Assembly (NCBI RefSeq): GCF_016097555.1
Contig: NC_054707.1
Coordinates: forward strand, 83,564,653 to 83,628,652
Source of the DNA: Gigantopelta aegis
Lineage: Eukaryota > Mollusca > Gastropoda > Neomphalida > Peltospiridae
Length of the DNA: 64,000 nucleotides
Direction of reading: 5' to 3'
Under the pieces are notes generated by a model, which had not been told where the DNA came from, made no database searches, and saw nothing but the letters and a program-made list of their open reading frames with translations. Made by a program: the position numbers and the translations under genes. Below are positions 47,481 through 61,100 of the stretch, piece after piece; within the stretch, counting starts at the first letter, position 1, and each line of letters opens with the position of its first letter.

Positions 47481-48297
47481 ACCAGTAGGGGAATCACTAG
47501 GTGATTGATCACTTTCTGTTGAATCAAAATCCGTGAAATCTACATTTATAGAATCACCATTACGGGAATGACTATTTGATTGATCAGCTTCTGTTGAATG
47601 ACAATCCGTGTAAATCCATATCTATAGGATCATCACTAGATAATCACTAGGTGATTGATCACTTTCTGTTGAATGACAATCCGTGAATTCCACATTTATA
47701 CAGTCACCACTAGGGGAATCACTAGGTGATTGATCACTTTCTGTTGAATGACAATCCGTGAATTCCACATCTATACAGTCACCACTAGGGGAATCACTAG
47801 GTGATTGATCACTTTCTGTTGAATGACAATCCGTGAATTCCACATTTATACAGTCACCACTAGGGGAATCACTAGGTGATTGATCACTTTCTGTTGGACA
47901 ATCCATGTAAATGCACATCTATACAGTCACCACTAGGGGAATCACTAGGTGATTGATCACTTTCTGTTGAATGACAATCCATGTAAATGCACATCTATAC
48001 AGTCACCACTAGGGGAATCACTAGGTGATTGATCACTTTCTGTTGAATGACAATCCGTGTAAATACACATCTATACAGTCACCACTTTAGGAATCACTAG
48101 GTGATTGATTGCTTTCTGTTGAATTATAATCCTTGAAATCCTTATCTATACAATCACCACTAGGGGCATCACTGGGTGAAATCCACATATCTGCAGTCAC
48201 CACTAGGGGTATCACTAGTGATTAAACACTTTCTGTTGAATTAAAATCTGTGAAATCCACATATCTTACAATGACGACTAGGGGAATCACTAAGTGA
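47480..48297 (-). repeat. 75-bp minisatellite, about 10 copies, directly after the stop codon
   Basis: Read on the minus strand, the unit is similar to the end of the last coding exon. Exon: TCAGAAGAAAGTGTTTAATC; array: TCAACAGAAAGTGATCAATC; both continue with GTGATTCCCCTAG. The array keeps a 25-residue frame (ESDQSPSDSPSGDC, VEFTDCHST) at 47622-47918 but the copies nearest the gene carry stops and 1-bp shifts. I place it in the 3' UTR. Confidence 0.9.
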
Positions 48298-48366
48298 TTA
48301 AACACTTTCTTCTGAACTGGCTGAACTCGCATCACTAATGAGTGGTTTCTGTTTTTTGGATTTGCC
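48298..48366 (-). CDS. Last coding exon of the membrane-protein gene
   Basis: Acceptor TTTTTCTTGTCTAG precedes 48366. It encodes [20 protein letters not shown] then SV and TAA (48298-48300), 22 residues in phase 0. Confidence 0.72.
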   Translation of the reverse strand, partial: GKSKKQKPLISDASSASSEESV

Positions 48367-48465
48367 CTAGACAAGAAAAACACGACTGGTTAAATACATA
48401 CAGGTACATGGATCAGCAATTGTCTAACAAAAACGTGTGTTTTACAACAACCGGGTACATTTTAA

Positions 48466-48547
<82 letters not shown>

Positions 48548-51500
48548 ACCTTCTGCCGCCACATAGGCTACATCTACCAATAAAGCAGCACCATATCTTT
48601 TACATGCTCTTTTCTAAAAGCAGAACAGAACATACCACAGACTTTAATACAACAGTGGTAGAGCATTGGTTAAAAGGGAGAAAAGACGAATATGTCGAAC
48701 AGGATCGATTGTAGAAGCCATCGCCCATCATTCGAGCGATCTACCACCGACCATGTAATAGCAGAATGGTCAAAACATAAAACATTAGCAATTTCCTTTT
48801 TAATCTGAGACTGAAGAAACTCTTCCTGACCCCTCCCCCTCCCTCAGTTTTGTGAGGGAATATTTACCTAGCCTAAAACAGCTTAGAGGCGATTTACAAA
48901 ACTTATCTTAGCGTGTCCCATCACTAAGCTACATCCTGCAGACATACTTAATTGTCTAATTGTCTACTTCACCCCACCTGTAAGATATTTACCCTACCTG
49001 TAAGATATATACCCCACCTGTAAGATATATACCCCACCTGTAAGATATATACCACACCTGTAAGATATTTACCCAACCTATAAGATATGTACCCCACCTG
49101 TAAGATATTTACTACATCCTGTAATATATCTACCGTACCTGTGAGACATTAACCACACCTGTAAGATATTTACCCCACCTGTAAGATATTTACCCCACCT
49201 GCAAGATATTTACCCCACCTGTAAGATATTGACCCCCACCTGTAAGATATTTACCTCACCTGTAAGATAATTACCCAACCTGTAAGATATTCACTCCACC
49301 TATATGATATTTACCCCAAATTTAAGATATTCACCACACCTGTAAGATATTTACCCCACCTGTAAAATATTTACCCCACCTGTAAGATATTTACCTTATT
49401 TGTAAGATATTTATCCCACCTGTAAGGTATTTACCCCACCAGTAAGATATTTACCCCACCTATAAGATATGTACCCCACCTGTAAAGTATTTACCCCACC
49501 TGTAAGACATTTACCCCACCTGTAAGATATTTACCCCACCTATCAGATATTTACCCCCACCTTTAAGATATTTACCCACACCTGTAAGATATTTACCCCA
49601 CTTGTAAGACATTTACCCCCACCTGTAAGGTATTTACCCCACCTGTAACATATTTACCCCCACCTGTAACATATTTACCCCCACCTGTAAGACATTTACC
49701 CCCACCTGTAAGGTATTTACCCCACCTGTAAGATATTTACCCCACCTGTAAGACATTTTCCCCCAACTGTAAGGTATTTACCCCACTTGTAAGATATTTA
49801 CCTTATTTGTAAGATATTTATCCCACCTGTAAGTTATTTACCCCACCAGTAAGATATTTACCCCACCTATAAGATATGTACCCCACCTGTAAAGTATTTA
49901 CCCCACCTGTAAGACATTTACCCCACCTGTAAGATATTTACCCCACCTATCAGATATTTACCCCCACCTTTAAGATATTTACCCACACCTGTAAGATATT
50001 TACCCCACTTGTAAGACATTTACCCCCACCTGTAAGGTATTTACCCCATCTGTAACATATTTACCCCCACCTGTAACATATTTACCCCCACCTGTAAGAC
50101 ATTTACCCCCACCTGTAAGGTATTTACCCCACCTGTAAGATATGTACCCCACCTGTAACATATTTACCCCCACCTGTAAGGTATTTACCCCACCTGTAAG
50201 ACATTTACCCCCACCTGTAAGATATTTACCCCACCTGTAAGATATGTACCCCACCTGTAAGATATTTACCCCACTTGTAAGATATTCACCACACCTGTAA
50301 GATATTTACCCCCACCTGTAACGTATTTATCCCACCTGTAAGACATTTACCCCCACCTGTAAGATATTTACCCCACCTGTAAGATATGTACCCCACCTGT
50401 AAGATATTTACCCCACCTGTAAGATATTCACCACACCTTAAGATATTTTCCCCCACCTATAAGATATTTACCCCCACCTGTAAGATATTTACCCCACCTG
50501 TAAGATATTTATCCACACCTTTAAAATATTAACCCACACCTGTAAGATATTTACCCCACCTGTAAGATATTTACCCCACATGTAAGATATTTACCCCCAC
50601 CTATAACATATTTACCCCACCTGTAAGATATTTACCCCACCTGTAAGATATTTACCCCTACCTGTAAGATATTTACCCCACCTGTAAGATATTTACCCCC
50701 ACCTGTAAGATATTTACCCCACCTGTAACATATTTACCCCACCTATAACATATTTACCCCACCTGTAAGATATTTACCCCACCTGTAAGATATTTACCCC
50801 ACATGTAAGATATTTACCACCACCTATGAGATACTTACCCCCACCTGTAAGATATTTACCCCATCTGTAAGATTTTTACCCTCACCTATAACATATTTAC
50901 CCCACCTATAACATATTTACCCCACCTGTAACATATTTACCACACCTGTAACATATTTACCCCACCTGTAAGATTCTTGCAGGACTACAGGCAATCTGTT
51001 CGGTGTTACAGACAGAGAGATAACTCTATATGTGACCAAGAGACCTGGGGACATGACAGGTGGTCGTGAGCACTCTTTGGTAAAGTTTGTTTAACGACAC
51101 CACTAGAGCCTATTGATTATTAATCATCGACTATTGTATGTCAAACATTTGGTAATTTTGAGAGGAAACCGGCTACATTTTTTCATTAGTAGTAAGGGAT
51201 TTTTTATATACACCACCCCATAAACAGGATAGTACATACCACGGTCTTCGATATACTGAAACGAGAAATAACTCACTGACAGGAATCGATCCCAGACTGA
51301 CACGTCTACGCCCCCCCCCCCTCCCCAATTCTTGTTAAAGACCTAACATTTACCGGTATACGTCGCCCCCCCCCCCCCCCCCCCCAATTCTTGTTAAAGA
51401 CCTAACATTCACTGGTCTACCCCCACCCCACCCCCCAATTCTTGTTAAAGACCTAACATTCATTGGGCTACGTCTCGCCCCAATTCTTATTAAATACCTA

Positions 51501-52026
51501 ACATTTGTCGGTATACGTCGCCCCCCCCCCCCCCCCCCCCAATTCTTGTTAAAGACCTAACATTCACTGGGCTACGTCTCGCCCCAATTCTTATTAAAGA
51601 CCTAACATATGTCGGTATACGTCGCCCCCCCCCCCCCCCCAATTCTTATTAAAGACCTAACATTCACTGGTCTACGTCTCGCCCCAATTCTTATTAAAGA
51701 CCTAACATTCACTGGGCTACGTCTCGCCCCAATTCTTATTAAAGACCCTAACATTCACTGGGCTACGTCTCGCCCCAATTCTTATTAAAGACCTAACATA
51801 TGTCGGTATACGTCGCCCCCCCCCCCCCCCCCCCCAATTCTTGTTAAAGACCTAACATTCACTGCGCTACGTCTCGCCCCATTTCTTATTAAAGACCTAA
51901 CATTTGTCGGTATACGTCGCTCCCCCCCCCCCCCCCCCCCCCAATTCTTGTTAAAGACCTAACATTCACTGGGCTACGTCTCGCCCCAATTCTTATTAAA
52001 GACCTAACATTTGTCGGAAAACGTCG

Positions 52027-52057
<31 letters not shown>

Positions 52058-54947
52058 TCTTGTTAAAGACCTAACATTCACTGGGCTACGTCTCGCCCCA
52101 ATTCTTATTAAAGACCTAATATTTGTCGGTATACGTCGCCCCCCTCCCCCCAATTCTTGTTAAAGACCTAACATTCACTGGGCTACGTCTCGCCCCAATT
52201 CTTATTAAAGACCTAACATTCACTGGGCTACGTCTCGCCCCAATTCTTATTAAAGACCTAAAATTTCCTGGGCTACGTCTCGCCCCAATTCTTATTAAAG
52301 ACCTAAAATTTCCTGGGCTACGTCTCGCCCCAATTCTTATTAAAGACCTAACATTCACTGGGCTACGTCTCGCCCCAATTCTTATTAAAGACCTAACATT
52401 CACTGGGCTACGTCTCGCCCCAATTCTTATTAAAGACCTAAAATTTCCTGGGCTACGTCTCGCCCCAATTCTTATTAAAGACCTAACATTCACTGGGCTA
52501 CGTCTCGCCCCAATTCTTATTAAAGACCTAACATTCACTGGGCTACGTCTCGCCCCAATTCTTATTAAAGACCTAACATTCACTGGGCTACGTCTCGCCC
52601 CAATTCTTGTTAAAGACCTAAAATTTCCTGTGCTACGTCTCGCCCCAATTCTTATTAAAGACCTAACATTCACTGGGCTACGTCTCGCCCCAATTCTTAT
52701 TAAAGACCTAACATTCACTGGGCTACGTCTCGCCCCAATTCTTATTAAAGACCTAACATTCACTGGGCTACGTCTCGCCCCAATTCTTATTAAAGACCTA
52801 ATATTTGTCGGTATACGTCGCCCCCCTCCCCCCAATTCTTGTTAAAGACCTAACATTCACTGGGCTACGTCTCGCCCCAATTCTTATTAAAGACCTAACA
52901 TTCACTGGGCTACGTCTCGCCCCAATTCTTATTAAAGACCTAACATTCACTGGGCTACGTCTCGCCCCAATTCTTATTAAAGACCTAATATTTGTCGGTA
53001 TACGTCGCCCCCCTCCCCCCAATTCTTGTTAAAGACCTAACATTCACTGGGCTACGTCTCGCCCCAATTCTTATTAAAGACCTAACATTCACTGGGCTAC
53101 GTCTCGCCCCAATTCTTATTAAAGACCTAAAATTTCCTGGGCTACGTCTCGCCCCAATTCTTATTAAAGACCTAAAATTTCCTGGGCTACGTCTCGCCCC
53201 AATTCTTATTAAAGACCTAACATTCACTGGGCTACGTCTCGCCCCAATTCTTATTAAAGACCTAACATTCACTGGGCTACGTCTCGCCCCAATTCTTATT
53301 AAAGACCTAAAATTTCCTGGGCTACGTCTCGCCCCAATTCTTATTAAAGACCTAACATTCACTGGGCTACGTCTCGCCCCAATTCTTATTAAAGACCTAA
53401 CATTCACTGGGCTACGTCTCGCCCCAATTCTTATTAAAGACCTAACATTCACTGGGCTACGTCTCGCCCCAATTCTTGTTAAAGACCTAAAATTTCCTGG
53501 GCTACGTCTCGCCCCAATTCTTATTAAAGACCTAACATTCACTGGGCTACGTCTCGCCCCAATTCTTATTAAAGACCTAACATTCACTGGGCTACGTCTC
53601 GCCCCAATTCTTATTAAAGACCTAACATTCACTGGGCTACGTCTCGCCCCAATTCTTATTAAAGACCTAACATTCACTGGGCTACGTCTCGCCCCAATTC
53701 TTATTAAAGACCTAACATTCACTGGGCTACGTCTCGCCCCAATTCTTGTTAAAGACCTAACATTCACTGGGCTACGTCTCGCCCCAATTCTTGTTAAAGA
53801 CCTAACATTCACTGGGCTACGTCTCGCCCCAATTCTTATTAAAGACCTAACATTCACTGGTCTACGTCTCGCCCCAATTCTTATTAAAGACCTAACATTC
53901 ACTGGTCTACGTCTCGCCCCAATTCTTATAAAGACCTAACATTCACTGGTCTACGTCTCGCCCCAATTCTTATTAAAGACCTAACATTCACTGGTCTACG
54001 TCTCGCCCCAATTCTTATTAAAGACCTAACATTCACTGGGCTACGTCTCGCCCCAATTCTTATTAAAGACCTAACATTCACTGGGCTACGTCTCACCCCA
54101 ATTCTTATTAAAGACCCTAACATTCACTGGTCTACGTCTCGCCCCAATTCTTATTAAAGACCTAACATTCACTGGGCTACGTCTCGCCCCAATTCTTGTT
54201 AAAGACCTAAAATTTCCTGGGCTACGTCTCGCCCCAATTCTTATTAAAGACCTAACATTCACTGGGCTACGTCTCGCCCCAATTCTTATTAAAGACCTAA
54301 CATTCACTGGTCTACGTCTCGCCCCAATTCTTATTAAAGACCTAACATTCACTGGTCTACGTCTCGCCCCAATTCTTATTAAAGACCTAACATTCACTGG
54401 GCTACGTCTCGCCCCAATTCTTATTAAAGACCTAACATTCACTGGGCTACGTCTCGCCCCAATTCTTGTTAAAGACCTAACATTCACTGGGCTACGTCTC
54501 GCCCCAATTCTTGTTAAAGACCTAACATTCACTGGGCTACGTCTCGCCCCAATTCTTGTTAAAGACCTAACATTCACTGGGCTACGTCTCGCCCCAATTC
54601 TTATTAAAGACCTAACATTTACTGGGCTACGTCTCGCCCCAATTCTTATTAAAGACCTAACATTTACTGGGCTACGTCTCGCCCCAATTCTTATTAAAGA
54701 CCTAACATTTACTGGGCTACGTCTCGCCCCAATTCTTATTAAAGACCTAACATTCACTGGGCTACGTCTCACCTCGACTCTAACATTCATATTAAATTCA
54801 CCTTTTTCTTTTTGCTTTTTCTATCCTTGCTTTCTTCGAGCTTCGGTGGTGAGTTGATTGCTCTGTACAATATAATCAATATTAAACTTACAGACCCTAG
54901 TTTTTATGTTCTGTGTGTGTGTATCTGTGTGTCTGTCTGTGTGTGTA

Positions 54948-54984
<37 letters not shown>

Positions 54985-55052
54985 CTGTGTGTCTGTCTGT
55001 GTGTGTATGTCTGTGTGTGTGTGTGTCTGTGTCTGTTTGTCTGTCTGTTTGG

Positions 55053-55150
<98 letters not shown>

Positions 55151-58100
55151 CTGTGTCTGTGTCTGTCTGTCTGTGTGTGTCTGTGTCTGTGTCTGTCTGT
55201 CTGTGTATGTCTGTGTCTGTGTCTGTCTGTCTGTGCACCTATCTGGGTAACAACATTTATTCATATTAGCATTGCTGCCAAACAGCTATACCGGGGTGCA
55301 AACTAATCACTACACATTTGTATATGGACTACATCTAGTATTGTGGGCAGATGGAAATAATATAGTAAAAGGCTTTCAGGCCAGCTCATTTTGCCCGAAT
55401 ATCACCAACACCCACCAACACCCCCGACCACCCCCACCCCCACCTTGCACCGAATTTAGTGATTTGCTCCAACATTGGCTCCCTGTCTCGGGTGGGTGAT
55501 CGGTTCTAAACATACACAGAAAAATATCCCTGAGATTGCATCTTGGTTTAAAGGGGACAAGGAATTATCTGGCCCCCTCTGCTTTTGAGTTTCGAATACT
55601 GTACCCACCCCCCCCCCCTCCCCACACACACACACACCAGTCCCCCACTGCTGACACATATTAATACATATATTTGCTATTTTATTATTAAATAGTTCTG
55701 TATATTACAACAGTGTATTATAAATACTTCTTGTTATTTGATCATTAAATAGTTGTGTGTATTACAAGAGTGTATTATAAATATTTGTTCTTATTTTATC
55801 ATTAAATAGTTGTGTGTTTAACAGTAGATTATAAATACCTCTTGTTATTTTATCATTAAATAGTTGTGTGTATTACAACAGTAGATTATAAATACTTCTT
55901 GTTATTTTATCATTAAATAGTTGTGTGTATTACAAGTGTGTATTATAAATACTTCTTGTTATTTGATCATTAAACAGTTGTGTGTATTATAAGAGTGTAT
56001 TATAAATATTTGTTCTTATTTTATCATTAAATAGTTGTGTGTTTAACAGTAGATTATAAATACCTCTTGTTATTTTATCATTAAATAGTTGTGTGTTTAA
56101 CAGTAGATTATAAATACCTCTTGTTATTTTATCATTAAATAGTTGTGTGTATTACAACAGTAGATTATAAATACCTCTTGTTATTTTATTATTAAATAGT
56201 TATGTGTATTACAACAGTATATTATAAATACTTCTTGTTATTTTATCATTAAATAGTTGTGTGTATTACAAGAGTGTATTATAAATATTTGTTCTTATTT
56301 TATCATTAAATAGTTGTGTGTTTAACAGTAGATTATAAATACCTCTTGTTATTTTATCATTAAATAGTTGTATGTATTACAACAGTGTATTATAAATACT
56401 TCGTTATTTTATCATTAAATAGTTGTGTGTATTACAAGAGTGCATTATAAATATTTGTTCTTACGTGCTTGACCTACTTACATGACACAGTTAACACAGC
56501 TGGTGATGACGAGAAGCAGGTTCTGTGTGTGTATGTCTCTCTGTCTGTATGTCTGTCTGTCTGTATGTCTGTGTGTGTATTACAAGAGTGTACGTGCTTG
56601 ACCTACTTACATGACACAGTTAACACAGCTGGTGATGATGAGAAGCAGGAGCATCACTAAGATTCCGATCGCGACGATCACCTCCTGCTTGTGGGACTCC
56701 AGGAACCGCGACCAGGCTGTGAAGACAGGCAGGCAGTGTTTATAGTCAATACAGTACAGCGAGAGACTTCAATAACGCAATGGGTACGTCACTTAATACA
56801 TAAGTATACTTCACTGAATACACAAGTATACTTCACTGTATATACAAGTATATGTCAAAGAAAATACAAGTATACTTCACCGAATATACAAGTATCCCTC
56901 ACTGAATACACAAATATTCTTCACTCAATATACAAGTATCATTCACTGAATATACAAGTATCCTTCGCTGTTCACTGAATATACAAGTATCCTTCATTGA
57001 ATATACAAGTATCTTTCACTCAATATACACGTATCCTTTACTGAATATACAAGTATCCATCACTGAAAATAAAAGTATCCTTTACTGAATATACAGGTAT
57101 CTTTCACTGAATATACATGTATCCTTCACTGAATATACAAGTATCCGTCACTGAAAATACAAGTATCCTTTACTGAATAAACAATTATCTTTCACTGAAT
57201 ATACACGTATCTTTCACTGAATATACAAGTATCCGTCACAGAAAATACAAGTATCCGTTACTGAATATACACGTATACATCACTGAAAATACAAGTATCC
57301 TTTACTGAATAAACAAGTATCTTTCACTGAATATACACGTATCCTTCACTGAATATACAATTATCCTTCTCAGAATATACATGTATCCTTCACTGAATAT
57401 ACAGGTATCCTTTACTCAATATACAATTATCCTTCACTGAATATACAATAAATACTTTACAGAATATACAAGTATCCTTTACAGAACATACAAGTATCCT
57501 TCACTAAATATACACGTATCCTTCACTGAATATACACGTATCCTCCACTGAATATACAAGTATCCTTTACTGAATATACAAGTATCCTTCACAGAAAGAA
57601 AGAAATGTTTTATTTAACGATGCACTCAACACATTTTATTTATGGTTATATGGCGTCAGACATATGGTTAAGATCCACACAGATTTTGAGAGGAAACCCG
57701 CTGTCGTCACTACATGGGCTACTCTTTCTGATTAACAGCAACAGATCTTTTATTTGCACTTCCCACAGGCAGGATAGCACAAACCATGGCCTTTGATGAA
57801 CCAGTTATGGATCACTGGTCGGTGCAAGTGGCTTACACCTACCCATTGAGCCTTGCGGAGCACTCACTCAGGGTTTGGAGTCGGTATCTGGATTAAAAAT
57901 CCCATGCCTCGACTGGGATCCGAACCTACCAGCCTGTACACCGATGGCCTAACCACAAAGCCACCGAGGCCGGTCCTTCACAGAGTATACAAGTATCCTT
58001 CACTGAATATACAAGTATCCTTTACTGAATATACAAGTATCCTTCACTGGATATACAAGTATCCTTCACTGAACATACAATTATCCTTCACAGAGTATAC

Positions 58101-61100
58101 AAGTATCCTTCACTGAATATACAAGTATCCTTCACTCAATATACAAGTATCCTTAACTGAATATACAAATCCTTCACTGAATATACAAGTATCCTTCACT
58201 GAATATACACGTATCCTTTACTGAATATACAAATATCCTTCACTGAATATACAAGTATCCTTTACTGAATATACACGTATCCTTCACTGAATATACAATT
58301 ATCCTTTATCCTTTACTGAATATACAAGTATCCTTTGCTGAATATACAAATATCCTTCACTGAATATACAAACATCCTTTACTGAATATACAAGTATCCT
58401 TCACTGAATATACAATTATCCTTCACTGAATATACAAGTATCCTTCACTGGATATACAAGTATCCTTCACTGGATATACAAGTATCCTTCACTGAACATA
58501 CAATTATCCTTCACAGAGTATACAAGTATCCTTCACTCAATATACAAGTATCCTTCACTCAATATACAAGTATCCTTAACTGAATATACAAATCCTTCAC
58601 TGAATATACAAGTATCCTTCACTGAATATACAAGTATCCTTTACTGAATATACAAGTATCCTTCACTGAATATACATGTATCCTTCACTGAATATACAAG
58701 TATTTTTCACTGAATATACAAATATCATTCACTGAATATACAAGTATCCTTCACTGAATATACAAGTATCCTTTACTCAATATACACGTATCCTTCACTC
58801 AATATACAATGTATCATTCACTCAATATACACGTATTCTTCACTGAATGTACAAGTATCCTTCACTGAATATACAAGTATCCTTCACTCAATATATACGT
58901 ATCCTTCACTCAATATACAATGTATCATTCACTTAATATACAAGTATCCTTCACTCAATATACAAGTATCCTTCACTCAATATACAAGTATTCTTCACTC
59001 AATATACAATGTATCATTCACTCAATATACAATGTATCATTCACTCAATATACAATGTATCATTCACTTAATATACAAGTATCCTTCACTCATTATACAG
59101 TATCCGTCACTCAGTATTGACGTATCCTTCACTCAATATACACGTATCGTTCACTCAATATACACGTATCCTTCACTCAATATACAATGTATCATTTCTC
59201 TGCGTTCTTAATATAACATAGTGAGAGGCTTAAATAGCGTAATATAAATATATTTGTATGTATTTGCGTATGGATGGATGGTGGATGGATGGGTAGATGG
59301 ATGGATGGTGGATGGATGGGTAGATGGATGGATGGGTAGATGGATGGATGGGTAGATGGATGGATGGTGGATGGATGGGTAGATGGATGGATGGTGGATG
59401 AATGGGTAGATGGATGGATGGTGGATGGATGGGCATATGGATGGATGGTGGATGGATGGGTAGATGGATGGTGGATGGATGGGTAGATGGATGGATGGTG
59501 GATGGATGGGTAGATGGATGGTGGATGGATGGTGGATGAATGGGTAGATGGATGGATGGTGGATGGATGGGTAGATGGATGGTGGATGGATGGGTAGATG
59601 GATGGATGGTGGATGGATGGGTAGATGGATGGTGGATGGATGGTGGATGAATGGGTAGATGGATGGATGGTGGATGGATGGGTAGATGGATGGATGGTGG
59701 ATGGATGGGTAGATGGATGGATGGTGGATGAATGGGTAGATGGATGGATGGTGGATGGATGGGTAGATGGATGGATGTGGATGTGGATGGATGGGTAGAT
59801 GGATGGATGGTGGATGGATGGGTAGATGGATGGATGGATGGTGGATGGATGGGTAGATGGATGGATGGATGGTGGATGAATGGGTAGATGGATGGATGGT
59901 GGATGGATGGGTAGATGGATGGATGGTGGATGGATGGGTAGATGGATGGATGGGTAGATGGATGGATGGGTAGATGGATGGATGGGTAGATGGATGGATG
60001 GTGGATGAATGGATGGATGGTGGATGGATGGGCATATGGATGGATGGTGGATGGATGGGTAGATGGATGGATGGATGGTGGATGGATGGGTAGATGGATG
60101 GATGGATGGTGGATGAATGGGTAGATGGATGGATGGTGGATGGATGGGTAGATGGATGGATGGTGGATGGATGGGTAGATGGATGGATGGGTAGATGGAT
60201 GGATGGGTAGATGGATGGATGGTGGATGAATGGGTAGATGGATGGATGGTGGATGGATGGATGGTGGATGGATGGGTAGATGGATGGTGGATGGATGGGT
60301 AGATGGATGGATGGTGGATGGATGGGTAGATGGATGGTGGATGAATGGGTAGATGGATGGATGGTAGATGGATGGGTATGATGGATGGATGGGTGGATGG
60401 ATGAATGGTAGATGATGGATGGTAGATGGATGGTGGATGGATGGGTAGATGGATGGGTAGATGGATGGATGGTGGATGAATGGGTAGATGGATGGATGGT
60501 GGATGGATGGGTAGATGGATGGATGGTGGATGGATGGGTAGATGGATGGATGGTGGATGGATGGTGGATAGATGGGTAGATGGATGGATGGATGGTGGAT
60601 GATAATATAAATATATTTTTATGTATTTGCGTATGGATGGATGGTGGATGGATGGGTAGATGGATGGATGGTGGATGGATGGGTAGATGGATGGATGGGT
60701 AGATGGATGGATGGGTAGATGGATGGATGGTGGATGGATGGGTAGATGGATGGATGGTGGATGAATGGGTAGATGGATGGATGGTGGATGGATGGGCATA
60801 TGGATGGATGGTGGATGGATGGGTAGATGGATGGTGGATGGATGGGTAGGTGGATGGATGGTGGATGGATGGGTAGATGGATAGTGGATGGATGGGTAGA
60901 TGGATGGATGGTGGATGGATGGGTAGATGGATGGTGGATGAATGGGTAGATGGATGGATGGTGGATGGATGGGTAGATGGATGGATGGTGGATGGATGGG
61001 TAGATGGATGGATGGTGGATGGATGGGTAAATGGATGGATGGTGGATGAATGGGTAGATGGATGGATGGTGGATGGATGGGTAGATGGATGGATGGTGGA

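Noticed and set aside
52116..54790. Frames of 234-315 codons on both strands ([15 protein letters not shown] / [15 protein letters not shown])
   Set aside because: The 45-bp unit is divisible by three and lacks stops on both strands; identical behaviour on opposite strands shows an artefact.
54821..55306. Cys/Val and Thr/His frames of 110-160 codons
   Set aside because: Translations of a GT microsatellite in both directions.
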